In this document: positions 8,669 through 17,149 of the stretch, in pieces
Layout of the letters: every line of letters starts with the position of its first letter
How positions within the stretch are numbered: position 1 is the stretch's first letter
Source: Sphingobium wenxiniae
GTDB taxonomy: Bacteria; Pseudomonadota; Alphaproteobacteria; Sphingomonadales; Sphingomonadaceae
Reading direction: 5' to 3'
Assembly (NCBI RefSeq): GCF_007830065.1
Contig: NZ_VLKK01000014.1
Span: 1-64,000, forward strand
Length of the DNA: 64,000 bases
Notes under the pieces: model-generated
What the model was told of the DNA's origin: nothing
What the model saw: the letters and a program-made list of their open reading frames with translations, nothing else
Database searches by the model: none
Made by a program: the position numbers and the translations under genes

Positions 8669-10203
8669 CCACGGTCCGCATCTCCGACGACGCTGTCACC
8701 CGCGCTTGCGGGGCGGACAAGGTCGTCTCCGCCTTCGAAAAACTTGGCTGGACCGTCGAACGTGTGTCGAGCTGGGGCATGCACTGGCTGGAACCGCTGG
8801 TCGAAGTGAACGGTGTCGGCTGGGGGCCCGTGACGGCGGATCGCGTGGCCGAGATTGCCGAGGGCAAGGCCGATGACCTGTGCATCGGACCGGTCGCCGC
8901 GCATCCCTTCATCGCCAGCCAGCAGCGGCTGACCTTTGCCCGCGCGGGCAAGACGCGACCGCTTAGCCTTGACGATTATGCCGCAACCGGCGGCTGGGCC
9001 GGACTGGACCGGGCGCGCGCCATCGGCGGCGAGCGGGTGTTGGCCGAGATGATCCAGTCGGGCCTGCGCGGTCGCGGCGGCGCGGGGTTCCCCGCCGGGA
9101 TCAAGTGGCAGACCGTCGCCAAGGCATCTGGCGAGCGTAAGTACGTCGTCTGCAACGCGGACGAAGGCGATAGCGGCACTTTTGCCGACCGTATGGTGAT
9201 GGAAGGCGATCCCTTCGCGCTGATCGAGGGCATGGCGATCTGCGCCCATGCGGTCGGGGCGGGGCAGGGCTATGTCTACCTGCGCAGCGAATATCCCGAC
9301 GCCATCGCCAAGATGAACGCGGCGATTGATCTCGCCGCCGACCGGATCGCACCGTTCCGTATGGAAGTTCGCGTCGGTGCGGGGGCCTATGTCTGCGGCG
9401 AGGAAACGTCGCTGTTGAACTCGCTTGAAGGCAAGCGCGGCGAAGTGCGGGCCAAGCCGCCGTTGCCCGCATTGCAGGGCCTGTTCGGCTGTCCGACGGT
9501 CGTGAACAACGTCCTGACGCTGGCTGCCGTGCCGCATATCCTGACCGACGGCGGGGCCGAGGCTTACGAAAACCTCGGCATGGGCCGATCCAAGGGTACG
9601 ATGCCGATCCAGATCGCGGGAAACGTCAAGCAGGGCGGGCTTTACGAAACCGCGTTCGGCGTGACCTTGCGCGAGCTGGTCTACGACATCGCAGGCGGCA
9701 CAGCTTCGGGCCGTCCGGCCAAGGCTGTGCAGGTCGGCGGGCCGTTGGGTGCCTATATCCACCCGGACCAGTTCGACATCGCCTTTGATTACGAAGCCTA
9801 TACCGCCGCCAACGCGCTGATCGGCCACGGGGGGATCGTGGTGTTCGACGACACCGCCGACATGGCCGCGCTGGCCCGCTTTGCGATGACGTTCTGCGCG
9901 GCGGAATCGTGCGGCAAGTGCACCCCCTGTCGCATCGGATCGGTGCGGGGCATGGAAATTATCGAGCGGATCCTCGCCGGTGGGCGTAAGGCCGACGCGG
10001 TCGAAGTGCTGCCCCAGATGCACAACGTGCGCGATGCGGAGCGTAGTCTTGAGGAGCAGGTCGCCCTGCTGGAAGACCTGTGCGAGACGATGAAGTTCGG
10101 CTCGCTCTGCGCGCTGGGCGGGTTCACGCCTTATCCGGTGCTGTCCGCGCTGCGCCACTGGCCAGAGGATTTCGGCCTGACCAAACAGGCTGTGCCCGCA
10201 TGA
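8665..10203 (+). CDS. fdsB: NAD-dependent formate dehydrogenase beta subunit
   Basis: A 512-residue NuoF-family diaphorase subunit carrying FMN, an NAD site and a [4Fe-4S] cluster. The NADH/FMN region GRGGAGFPAGIKW is near residue 135, with CNADEGDSGTF following; the cluster cysteines are in ESCGKCTPCRIG near residue 414. The ATG at 8665 overlaps the fdsG stop; a longer open frame upstream of it is only a read-through of fdsG in another frame. In the holoenzyme it accepts electrons from FdsA and reduces NAD+. The start of fdhD overlaps its end (ATGA). Confidence 0.94.
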   Translation: MTTVRISDDAVTRACGADKVVSAFEKLGWTVERVSSWGMHWLEPLVEVNGVGWGPVTADRVAEIAEGKADDLCIGPVAAHPFIASQQRLTFARAGKTRPLSLDDYAATGGWAGLDRARAIGGERVLAEMIQSGLRGRGGAGFPAGIKWQTVAKASGERKYVVCNADEGDSGTFADRMVMEGDPFALIEGMAICAHAVGAGQGYVYLRSEYPDAIAKMNAAIDLAADRIAPFRMEVRVGAGAYVCGEETSLLNSLEGKRGEVRAKPPLPALQGLFGCPTVVNNVLTLAAVPHILTDGGAEAYENLGMGRSKGTMPIQIAGNVKQGGLYETAFGVTLRELVYDIAGGTASGRPAKAVQVGGPLGAYIHPDQFDIAFDYEAYTAANALIGHGGIVVFDDTADMAALARFAMTFCAAESCGKCTPCRIGSVRGMEIIERILAGGRKADAVEVLPQMHNVRDAERSLEEQVALLEDLCETMKFGSLCALGGFTPYPVLSALRHWPEDFGLTKQAVPA

Positions 10204-11015
10204 TCGGCACGATGGACACCCGCCCGCGCCGCCTTGGCCTTGCCGAGGCAGGTGGTGACAGGCTGGACCGCGCGGTCCCGGTCGAGACGCCGGTGGCCAT
10301 CGAATACAACGGGCTGGGCTATGCCGTGATGATGGCGACGCCCGAGAACCTTGAGGACTATGCGCGCGGCTTCACCCTGTCCGAAGGGTTGGTGGAAAGC
10401 GTGACCGAGATCGAAGCCATCGACGCGCACGAACTGCCCGGCGGCTGGATTCTGCGCATCACGCTGCCGCACGACAACATGGAGCCGGTGATCGCCCGCG
10501 CGCGCACCCGCGTTTCGGAATCGAGCTGTGGCCTGTGCGGTATGGACAACATCGCCGAAGTCCTACGCCCCCTGCCGCCGGTATCGGCGCAGTTGACCGT
10601 CACCCGCGAAGCCATCGCCGCCGCGCTGGATGGGCTGTCCGCGCATCAGCCGATGGGGCGCGAAACCGGGGCGATGCACGCCGCTGCGTTCTGCGCGTCT
10701 GACGGCACGATCCTTGCCGCCGCCGAAGATGTCGGGCGGCACAACGCGCTCGACAAATTAATCGGCGCGATGGCGCGGCTGGGTCTGAACGCGGGTGAAG
10801 GCTTCATGCTCCTCTCTGCACGGTGCAGTTTCGAACTGGTCGAAAAAACCGTGCGCGCGGGTTGCCCGCTGCTCGTTACTATATCCGCGCCGACCAGCCT
10901 TGCGGTCGAGCGCGCCGCGCAGTCGGGCCTTGCGCTCGTCGCGCTGGCCCGCCGCGATTCCGCGCTGATTTTCGGCGATCCGCATGGTATTCTTGCCCTT
11001 GAAGGAGACGCCTGA
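10200..11015 (+). CDS. fdhD: Formate dehydrogenase accessory sulfurtransferase FdhD
   Basis: A 271-residue FdhD/FdsC-type protein. Its hallmark C-x2-C motif is visible in SSCGLCGMDN (about residue 105), and the conserved DVGRHNALDKLIG segment lies near residue 178. FdhD moves sulphur from a cysteine desulphurase to the bis-molybdopterin guanine dinucleotide cofactor, which the catalytic FdsA subunit needs for activity. The ATG at 10200 overlaps the fdsB stop and the gene runs into fdsA by TGATG. It is placed between fdsB and fdsA, whereas the best-known fds operons have the chaperone gene after fdsA. Confidence 0.93.
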   Translation: MIGTMDTRPRRLGLAEAGGDRLDRAVPVETPVAIEYNGLGYAVMMATPENLEDYARGFTLSEGLVESVTEIEAIDAHELPGGWILRITLPHDNMEPVIARARTRVSESSCGLCGMDNIAEVLRPLPPVSAQLTVTREAIAAALDGLSAHQPMGRETGAMHAAAFCASDGTILAAAEDVGRHNALDKLIGAMARLGLNAGEGFMLLSARCSFELVEKTVRAGCPLLVTISAPTSLAVERAAQSGLALVALARRDSALIFGDPHGILALEGDA

Positions 11016-13858
11016 TGGGCTATCAGAAACAGCCCGATTTCGGCACCCCGGCCTCGCGCTCGGACGTACCGGTCACGCTCACCATCGACGGACGCGAAGT
11101 GACCGTGCCCGAAGGCACCAGCGTGATGCGCGCGGCGGCCCAGATCGGCGGCGACATTCCAAAGCTGTGCGCGACGGACATGGTGAAAAGCTTTGGCTCC
11201 TGCAGGCTCTGTCTGGTCGAAGTCGAAGGCATGCGCGGCACGCCCGCATCGTGCACCACGCCGGTAACCGAGGGCATGGTGGTCAAGACCCAGACGCCCA
11301 GATTGGAAAAGCTGCGGCGCGGGGTGATGGAACTTTACATCTCCGACCACCCGCTCGATTGCCTGACTTGCAGCGCGAACAACGACTGCGAATTGCAGGA
11401 CGCCGCTGCTGACGTTGGCCTGCGCGATGTGCGGTACGGCTATAATGGGGCGAACCATCTGGGGCAGGCGGACGATACGTCGAACCCCTATTTCACTTTC
11501 GAGGCAGACAAGTGCATCGTCTGCTCGCGCTGCGTCCGCGCCTGCGACGAAGTACAGGGCACGCTGGCGCTAACCGTCGACGGGCGCGGCTTTGCGAGCA
11601 AGATCAGTGCGGGCACCGTCGAGGACGATTTCCTGTCGAGCGAGTGCGTGTCGTGCGGTGCCTGCGTGCAGGCCTGTCCGACCTCGGCGCTGATGGAAAA
11701 GAGCGTCAAGCAGCATGGCAAGCCGGAACGTTCGGTCGTGACTACCTGCGCCTATTGCGGCGTCGGCTGCACGTTCCGCGCGGAAATGCGCGGCGAGCAA
11801 CTGGTGCGCATGGTGCCGTGGAAGGACGGCAAGGCCAATCGCGGGCATTCGTGCGTGAAGGGCCGCTTCGCCTGGGGCTATGCCAACCACCAGGACCGGA
11901 TCACCACGCCGATGATCCGCGATTCGATCGATCAGCCGTGGCGCGAAGTCAGCTGGGCCGAGGCGATCAGCTATACCGCGGGCCGGCTCAAGGACATTCG
12001 CGATCAGCACGGCGCGCGGGCGCTGGGCGGGATTACTTCGAGCCGGTGCACCAACGAAGAGACGTTCCTCGTCCAGAAACTGGTGCGCGGCGGGTTCGGG
12101 TCGAACAATGTCGATACTTGCGCGCGGGTTTGCCACTCGCCGACCGGTTACGGGCTGAAGACCACCTTCGGCACCAGCGCGGGCACGCAGGACTTCGACA
12201 GCGTCGAGCATAGCGACGTCATCCTCGTCATCGGGGCCAACCCTACCGACGCGCATCCCGTCTTTGCCAGTCGCATGAAGCGGCGGTTGCGCGAAGGCGC
12301 GAAGCTGATCGTTATCGACCCGCGCCGCATCGACCTCGTCCGCTCGCCCCATATTCAGGCGCAGCACCACCTGCCGTTGCAACCCGGCACCAATGTCGCG
12401 GTCTTGACCGCGATGGCGCACGTGATCGTGACCGAAGGGCTGGTCGACACGCAATTCGTGCAGGAACGCTGCGAAGTCGACGCTTTCGAGGACTGGGCCC
12501 GGTTCGTGGCCGACGAAACCCACAGCCCAGAGCGGCTGGAACCCGTGACCCGTGTGCCAGCAGAAGACCTGCGCGCCGCCGCCCGCCTGTTCGCGACCGG
12601 AGGGAACGGCGCGATCTACTACGGTCTTGGCGTTACCGAACATAGCCAAGGCTCCAGCACGGTCATGGCCATCGCCAACCTTGCCATGGCGACCGGCAAT
12701 ATCGGTCGCCCCGGTGTTGGTGTGAACCCCTTGCGCGGCCAGAACAACGTGCAGGGCGCCTGCGACATGGGCAGCTTCCCGCACGAGCTATCGGGCTATC
12801 GCCATATCTCCGATGCCGAAACGCGCGCGCTGTTCGAGGCGGACTGGGGCGTGACGCTCGATCCTGAGCCCGGTCTGCGGATTAACAACATGCTCGACGC
12901 GGCCTGCGACGGAACATTCCGCGCGATCTACATCCAGGGCGAGGACATCCTCCAGTCCGATCCCGACACCAAGCACGTCGTGGCGGGGCTGGAGGCGATG
13001 GACTGCGTCATCGTCCACGACCTGTTCCTGAACGAGACCGCGAACTACGCGCACGTCTTCCTGCCGGGCAGCACGTTCCTTGAGAAGGACGGCACCTTCA
13101 CCAACGCCGAACGCCGTATTCAGCCTGTGCGCCGGGTGATGGACCCCGCCAACGGGTACGAAGACTGGCAGGTTACGCAGTTGCTCGCCAATGCGATGGG
13201 GCTGGGTTGGGACTATGGCCACCCCAAGGAAATCCTGTCAGAGATTGCCCGCCTGACGCCGACCTTTGCGGGCGTAACGTGGGAACGGCTGTGCGACCAA
13301 GGGTCGCTGCAATGGCCGGTGAACGAGGCGAACCCCGATGGCGCGCCGGTGATGCACGTCGATGGCTTCGTGCGCGGCAAGGGACACTTTGTCGTCACCG
13401 AATACGTGCCGACCGACGAAAAGACCGGCCCGCGCTTCCCGCTGCTACTCACCACCGGGCGTATCCTGTCGCACTACAACGTCGGCGCGCAAACGCGGCG
13501 CACCGCGAATACCGCGTGGCACCCGGAAGACCTGCTGGAAATGCACCCCACGGATGCGGAGAACCGGGGTCTGAACGACGGCGACTGGGCAAAGTTGGCC
13601 AGCCGCAAGGGTGAGACGACCTTGCGCGTCAAGGTCACCGAGCGCGTCGCGCCGGGCGTGGTCTATACCACGTTCCACCACCCGGAGACGCAGGCGAACG
13701 TCGTCACCACCGACTATTCCGACTGGGCCACGAACTGTCCTGAATACAAGGTGACGGCGGTGCAGGTCATGCCCAGCAACGGCCCAACCGATTGGCAGGA
13801 AGGTTATACTAACAGGTCAGCCAAAAGTCGTCGGATCGTGACTGAGGTTTCCAGGTGA
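11015..13858 (+). CDS. fdsA: NAD-dependent formate dehydrogenase alpha (catalytic, molybdenum) subunit
   Basis: A 947-residue molybdopterin oxidoreductase with a complex-I-like iron-sulphur N-terminus. In order: a [2Fe-2S] ferredoxin domain (SCRLCLVEV), a His/Cys cluster (HPLDCLTCSANNDC), two [4Fe-4S] sites (CIVCSRCVRAC and CVSCGACVQAC), the MopB cluster CAYCGVGC near residue 246, and the active-site region DTCARVCHSPT with the likely Mo-ligating cysteine about C373. It oxidises formate to CO2. Length matches FdsA. The selenocysteine codon is absent; a plain TGC is used. In this operon it probably consumes formate set free by ring cleavage. Confidence 0.95.
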   Translation: MGYQKQPDFGTPASRSDVPVTLTIDGREVTVPEGTSVMRAAAQIGGDIPKLCATDMVKSFGSCRLCLVEVEGMRGTPASCTTPVTEGMVVKTQTPRLEKLRRGVMELYISDHPLDCLTCSANNDCELQDAAADVGLRDVRYGYNGANHLGQADDTSNPYFTFEADKCIVCSRCVRACDEVQGTLALTVDGRGFASKISAGTVEDDFLSSECVSCGACVQACPTSALMEKSVKQHGKPERSVVTTCAYCGVGCTFRAEMRGEQLVRMVPWKDGKANRGHSCVKGRFAWGYANHQDRITTPMIRDSIDQPWREVSWAEAISYTAGRLKDIRDQHGARALGGITSSRCTNEETFLVQKLVRGGFGSNNVDTCARVCHSPTGYGLKTTFGTSAGTQDFDSVEHSDVILVIGANPTDAHPVFASRMKRRLREGAKLIVIDPRRIDLVRSPHIQAQHHLPLQPGTNVAVLTAMAHVIVTEGLVDTQFVQERCEVDAFEDWARFVADETHSPERLEPVTRVPAEDLRAAARLFATGGNGAIYYGLGVTEHSQGSSTVMAIANLAMATGNIGRPGVGVNPLRGQNNVQGACDMGSFPHELSGYRHISDAETRALFEADWGVTLDPEPGLRINNMLDAACDGTFRAIYIQGEDILQSDPDTKHVVAGLEAMDCVIVHDLFLNETANYAHVFLPGSTFLEKDGTFTNAERRIQPVRRVMDPANGYEDWQVTQLLANAMGLGWDYGHPKEILSEIARLTPTFAGVTWERLCDQGSLQWPVNEANPDGAPVMHVDGFVRGKGHFVVTEYVPTDEKTGPRFPLLLTTGRILSHYNVGAQTRRTANTAWHPEDLLEMHPTDAENRGLNDGDWAKLASRKGETTLRVKVTERVAPGVVYTTFHHPETQANVVTTDYSDWATNCPEYKVTAVQVMPSNGPTDWQEGYTNRSAKSRRIVTEVSR

Positions 13859-14067
13859 GTTCGGCACAGCACATCAGGCTGATCGAGATGGCGAACAAGA
13901 TTGCCGCCAATCTCGCGGCACGAGGCGAAGATCGTGCAGTTGCCGAGACGGCACAGCATATCGTTGACTATTGGGATCCGACGATGCGCTCGACCCTGTT
14001 GAGCGCCGAGCCGAACCGGCTTTCGCTCATTGCCCGCCGCGCGGTCGAGAAACTTTCATCGCGCTGA
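13855..14067 (+). CDS. fdsD: NAD-dependent formate dehydrogenase delta subunit
   Basis: A 70-residue FdsD-family protein beginning with a GTG that overlaps the fdsA stop (GTGA). It contains the family pattern of an N-terminal helix (IRLIEMANKIAANLA) and a HIVDYWDPTM segment. FdsD is a small subunit or assembly factor of the soluble formate dehydrogenase. It is the last gene of the operon; no clear rho-independent terminator was found downstream. Confidence 0.9.
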   Translation: MSSAQHIRLIEMANKIAANLAARGEDRAVAETAQHIVDYWDPTMRSTLLSAEPNRLSLIARRAVEKLSSR

Positions 14068-14205
14068 ATGCATGAGTACGCGTGTGACTGCGGCAAGACA
14101 GAATACGGGGATCGAAAGCCGCGATGACCGGCACCGGGGCGAACAAAGCATTTCAAACACAACGGAACTCACGGTAGCCAGAAAGATGATACTGCATGAC
14201 CAGAT

Positions 14206-14227
14206 TTGATGATATACGTTTCATCAA
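14206..14227. promoter_or_regulatory. Inverted repeat, possible operator of the following HTH gene
   Basis: A perfect dyad TTGATGA-TATACGTT-TCATCAA (7-bp arms, 8-bp spacer) lies about 42 bp before the preferred start of the HTH gene at 14269. The spacing and AT-rich spacer are typical of an operator overlapping a promoter. A TTG start at 14206 for the HTH gene would fall inside this repeat, which argues for the ATG at 14269. Confidence 0.4.
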
Positions 14228-14268
14228 TTGGAACGGTTCTCGCTCATTGTGGCGGGGTGCAGGCAGGT

Positions 14269-14529
14269 ATGGTGCGCTACTTGAGTCTCGACGAGACTGT
14301 ATCGGAGACGATCCGCATTCTCGCGGAAAATTGCCGTCGGCGTCGGGCGGCGCTTGGCCTGTCGCAGGCAGAACTCGCCGAACGGACAGGCATCGCTGTA
14401 TCACACACCTCCAATATCGAGAACGCGCGAGCCAACCCGACAGTCGAGATTCTCGATCTGCTGGCCGGGGAGTTTGGCTGCAGAACCGCAGCCTTGCTGA
14501 TGCCAATGGACGACGAACCGAGTGGCTGA
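14269..14529 (+). CDS. XRE-family HTH transcriptional regulator
   Basis: An 86-residue Cro/C1-type helix-turn-helix protein. The DNA-binding part is RRRRAALGLSQAELAERTGI followed by AVSHTSNIEN at about residues 24-53. An upstream open frame extends to a TTG at 14206, but the ATG at 14269 is preferred because it is preceded by a purine-rich AGGCAGG and leaves the dyad at 14206-14227 in the 5' region. It lies between the fds operon and the conjugation operon and could regulate either; autoregulation through the dyad is plausible. Target genes cannot be read from the sequence. Confidence 0.75.
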   Translation: MVRYLSLDETVSETIRILAENCRRRRAALGLSQAELAERTGIAVSHTSNIENARANPTVEILDLLAGEFGCRTAALLMPMDDEPSG

Positions 14530-14619
14530 TTCATCGGGCAGAAGCAGTCAAGGCAGTTGTGGGCATTCACTGCATGCGAATGAGCGTGACCGTTCCTCTC
14601 ATTTTCCGTGGAAAGCCCC

Positions 14620-14856
14620 ATGGCCAATAACGATCAACGGGACACAGCTTCCTACCGTAATCTGGCAGAGCAAATCAGCCAGCGGATGTCAGAGGCAGGG
14701 ATGTCGTCCGATCAGCTCGCCGCATCGGCGAATATCGAATTTGACCGCCTGACGATGATAATGTCCGGATCGGCACGCGATGTGACGATTACGGAAGTGG
14801 TCCACATTGCCGCCGCGCTCGGCACACAAGTGTCAAACCTCTTCCTGCCCTTCTGA
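14620..14856 (+). CDS. Small XRE-like HTH protein
   Basis: A 78-residue protein with a helix-turn-helix-like segment (AEQISQRMSEAGMSSDQLAA at about residues 18-37) and the C-terminal pattern of XRE repressors (TEVVHIAAALGTQVSNLFLPF). The recognition helix is less typical than in the gene at 14269. The ATG at 14620 is preferred over one four codons earlier, but neither has a strong ribosome-binding site. It ends 2 bp from the convergent stop of the recombinase-like gene at 14859. It may act with the upstream HTH protein in controlling the adjacent conjugation genes. Confidence 0.6.
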   Translation: MANNDQRDTASYRNLAEQISQRMSEAGMSSDQLAASANIEFDRLTMIMSGSARDVTITEVVHIAAALGTQVSNLFLPF

Positions 14857-14858
14857 CT

Positions 14859-15410
14859 TCAGGCCTTCCTGTGGCGCTGCAGATAATCGAACAGCGTCGT
14901 CCGACCGACACCTAACCGTTTTGCCACCCTGGCAACGCTCGCGCCGTCCTCGTCCAGCATAGCGCGGATGCGCGGCAATTCCGCCTCGGCAATGCGCGGC
15001 TTGCGGCCGACCTTGGGTTCGCGGCTGTGGGTCTTGATGCCGTGGACCTGCCGCCAGTGGGTATCGAGCAAGGCAATGAACCGGAAGAGTGCGCTGTCCG
15101 CGTCCGGTTCTATCACCAGCCCCGGCTTTGTAAACTCGACGGCAATTCCGTTCGACAAGACCTTGCGCAGCATCCGTACCAACGTCGTGGTGGCAATCGG
15201 GAGGCAGGTGAGGTCATAAACGCGGATACAGTCGCCGGGCTCAAGCGCACTGCCTTGCGCCGCCAGGACCTTGGGCAGATCCACAAAACTCACCGTGCCG
15301 GCATCGGCAATCAGATCGACGTCCTCTTCGCAAAACGCACGCTGTTCCTCAATCGAAGGCGAATGGCTGGTCTGGGCGAGAAACAGGACGGTTTTGGCCA
15401 ATGAGCCCAC
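14859..15410 (-). CDS. Serine-recombinase-like protein lacking the catalytic motifs
   Basis: A 183-residue protein with the layout of a Tn3-type resolvase: an N-terminal domain, a long helix, and a C-terminal HTH (ARVAKRLGVGRTTLFDYLQRH). The region matching the resolvase segment around DRLGRS reads YDLTCLPIATT, so the conserved catalytic arginines are missing, and the N-terminal nucleophile motif usually YARVST is FLAQTS. The fold seems kept while catalysis is probably lost. It is divergent from the conjugation operon, sharing a roughly 200-bp intergenic region with it, which suits a DNA-binding regulator. A weakly active recombinase is not excluded. Confidence 0.7.
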   Translation of the reverse strand: MGSLAKTVLFLAQTSHSPSIEEQRAFCEEDVDLIADAGTVSFVDLPKVLAAQGSALEPGDCIRVYDLTCLPIATTTLVRMLRKVLSNGIAVEFTKPGLVIEPDADSALFRFIALLDTHWRQVHGIKTHSREPKVGRKPRIAEAELPRIRAMLDEDGASVARVAKRLGVGRTTLFDYLQRHRKA

Positions 15411-15547
15411 TCTGTTGAAGACGGTTGGAATGAACCGGTCAACCTAACGACCCGGCCCCCGCGCGGCAAGCGGGCGTGATTCGTGGCCTGCTGGCCACAT
15501 GAACCAGTGTTGGCGCAGTTCTTCGTGAAATGCCGCAATAATTCCTG

Positions 15548-15606
15548 TTGCGAATCGTCGGTATTACTCTATTAACTATATACGGACTTCATGGGGAGGA
15601 CCGGCT
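15548..15606 (+). promoter_or_regulatory. Possible promoter and ribosome-binding site of the T4SS operon
   Basis: A TTGCGA hexamer at 15548 and a TATTAA-like hexamer at 15570, separated by 16 bp, lie in an AT-rich patch unusual for this DNA. A GGGGAGG Shine-Dalgarno sequence at 15593-15599 stands 7 bp before the ATG at 15607. The ribosome-binding site is clear; the promoter call is tentative. Confidence 0.4.
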
Positions 15607-16578
15607 ATGGCCCTTGACGCAACAGTTCTGGCAGCGCTTTTACAGGCATGCGCCAGCAATGTTGCGCCGGTCACCATGCAGGCGATCATCGCCGTCGAAT
15701 CCGAGGGCAATCCCTACCGGATCGGCGTCAATTCAGGAGCGCGGCTGAAGCGTCAACCCGACAATCTTGCCGATGCGATCGCCACCGCCGAAAGTCTCAC
15801 GCATCGCGGCGCCGATTTCGATGCCGGGCTGATGCAGATCAACAGCGCCAATTTTGCGCGCTACGGCCTCAATGCGCGCAGCGTGTTCGACCCATGCACC
15901 AATTTGCGGGTCGGCGCGGCGATCCTCACCGATAATTACAGCCGCGCGCGCGATGATGGCCATCCCCGTCCCTGGCAGGCCGCGGTCAGCGAATACAATA
16001 CCGGCTCGCGATCGCGGGGGCTTGCAAACGGCTATGTCGGCAAGGTCTATGCGGCAGCAGGGAGTCGGCAGGCGCTTTCTGGCGGCGCGGCACAATCTGG
16101 GCGGAACTGGACCGCGGAGGCCGTCGCTGGCCTTATCGCCCGCACATTCGATGCGCGCATAACCGATACATGGCGGGCGATGAACGCCGCCTATGGTGCC
16201 GAACACAGCTTTCACAAATATGGACGCGCGGTCGATTTCGTGCCGCGCGCCGGTCTCGGTTCGATAGACCGCGCGCAAATACGTTCGCTGATGGCGGCCA
16301 ACGGCATTGCAATCACCGAACTGCTGGGTCCGGGCGATCCGGGTCATTCGGATCACTGGCATGTTGCTTTCGACGGCACAGGTGTGAACAATCCGCCTGT
16401 CTCGCCCGGCACCTCTTTCCTGACGAGCGCGGACAGTGCGGCAAGCACAGAGCCTGTCCGCGTCGCCGCCGTGCTGGCAGACAATACCGGGTACCAGCAC
16501 GAATCCGAAACCGCCCCACCAAGCTGGGACGTGTTCGCCCGCGCCCGCTGGGCCGCAAGCCCGGCAGGACGCCAGTAA
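15607..16578 (+). CDS. virB1: VirB1-like lytic transglycosylase fused to an M15-type peptidase-like domain
   Basis: A 323-residue protein. Residues about 10-150 form a lytic transglycosylase (SLT) domain with the catalytic glutamate in IIAVESEGNPYR and the GLMQIN and EYNTG motifs. From about residue 165 comes a second domain with HSFHKYGRAVDF and HSDHWHVAFD, the His/Asp...His-x-His zinc-site pattern of M15 (VanY/peptidase-A-like) murein peptidases. Both would cut peptidoglycan, one the glycan strand and one the stem peptide, to let the secretion channel through the wall. No obvious signal peptide is seen at this start. It opens the T4SS operon. Confidence 0.82.
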   Translation: MALDATVLAALLQACASNVAPVTMQAIIAVESEGNPYRIGVNSGARLKRQPDNLADAIATAESLTHRGADFDAGLMQINSANFARYGLNARSVFDPCTNLRVGAAILTDNYSRARDDGHPRPWQAAVSEYNTGSRSRGLANGYVGKVYAAAGSRQALSGGAAQSGRNWTAEAVAGLIARTFDARITDTWRAMNAAYGAEHSFHKYGRAVDFVPRAGLGSIDRAQIRSLMAANGIAITELLGPGDPGHSDHWHVAFDGTGVNNPPVSPGTSFLTSADSAASTEPVRVAAVLADNTGYQHESETAPPSWDVFARARWAASPAGRQ

Positions 16579-16832
16579 TGCGCGGGTGGGGCAAACGCAC
16601 CGTCTCAGCCCTGCCGGTCGCAGTGATCGCGGCAACATCCACTCCCGCCATCGCCGATGTCGGCGGCATCGCGACGACAGTCCTCGCTGAACTCACGGCG
16701 CTGGCGCTTCCGGCGATCACGCTTGGGGTGATCTGGCTCGGGGTGCTGGTCATTTCGCGGCGCGCGTCCCTGATGACGTTTCTGGTCATGTGCGTCGGCA
16801 TCGTCATCGTCATAAGCGGAGGATTTTTCTGA
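16578..16832 (+). CDS. Small VirB2-like membrane protein (first of three)
   Basis: An 84-residue protein starting with an ATG that overlaps the virB1 stop (TAATG). It has a signal-like N-terminus ending in TPAIADVGG and two hydrophobic segments (about residues 33-55 and 60-82). The size, signal and two-helix layout resemble VirB2/TrbC pilin proteins, but the sequence is less characteristic than that of the gene at 16835. It may be a pilin, a minor pilin or a pilus-assembly helper. Confidence 0.6.
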   Translation: MRGWGKRTVSALPVAVIAATSTPAIADVGGIATTVLAELTALALPAITLGVIWLGVLVISRRASLMTFLVMCVGIVIVISGGFF

Positions 16833-16834
16833 AC

Positions 16835-17149
16835 ATGAGGACACTGCTCACCATAACCCGCAATCGCTGGAACATTTCGCTGGCCATGGCCTTTGCCGCG
16901 CTTGCGACCGCCCCGGTTCCGGCCTGGGCGCAGGGCATGAACCAGACCCAGGTCGATTCGATGCTGACCAGCATCCTCAACATGCTGACCGGGCCGATCG
17001 CCAAGACGCTGGCGATCATCGCGCTGGTCATTGCCGGCTTCATGTTCTTCTTCGGTCACGGCAACAAGGCGCTGCTGGGCTCGATCATGGTCGGCTGCTT
17101 CATCGTCTTTGGCGCAGGCTGGATCGTCTCGACGATCAGCGGCACCTGA
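16835..17149 (+). CDS. virB2: TrbC/VirB2-type major pilin
   Basis: A 104-residue prepilin. It has a long cleavable signal ending at APVPAWAQG (about residue 33) and two hydrophobic helices divided by FFFGHGNKALLG, the short polar loop typical of the VirB2/TrbC family. The ATG at 16835 is chosen because the open frame above it encodes a basic, non-signal stretch. It lies in a row of three VirB2-like genes and overlaps the third by TGATG. Confidence 0.8.
   Translation: MRTLLTITRNRWNISLAMAFAALATAPVPAWAQGMNQTQVDSMLTSILNMLTGPIAKTLAIIALVIAGFMFFFGHGNKALLGSIMVGCFIVFGAGWIVSTISGT

Noticed and set aside
8563..10158. A 531-codon - strand open frame opposite fdsB
   Set aside because: Shadow frame; fdsB has conserved FMN, NAD and cluster motifs.
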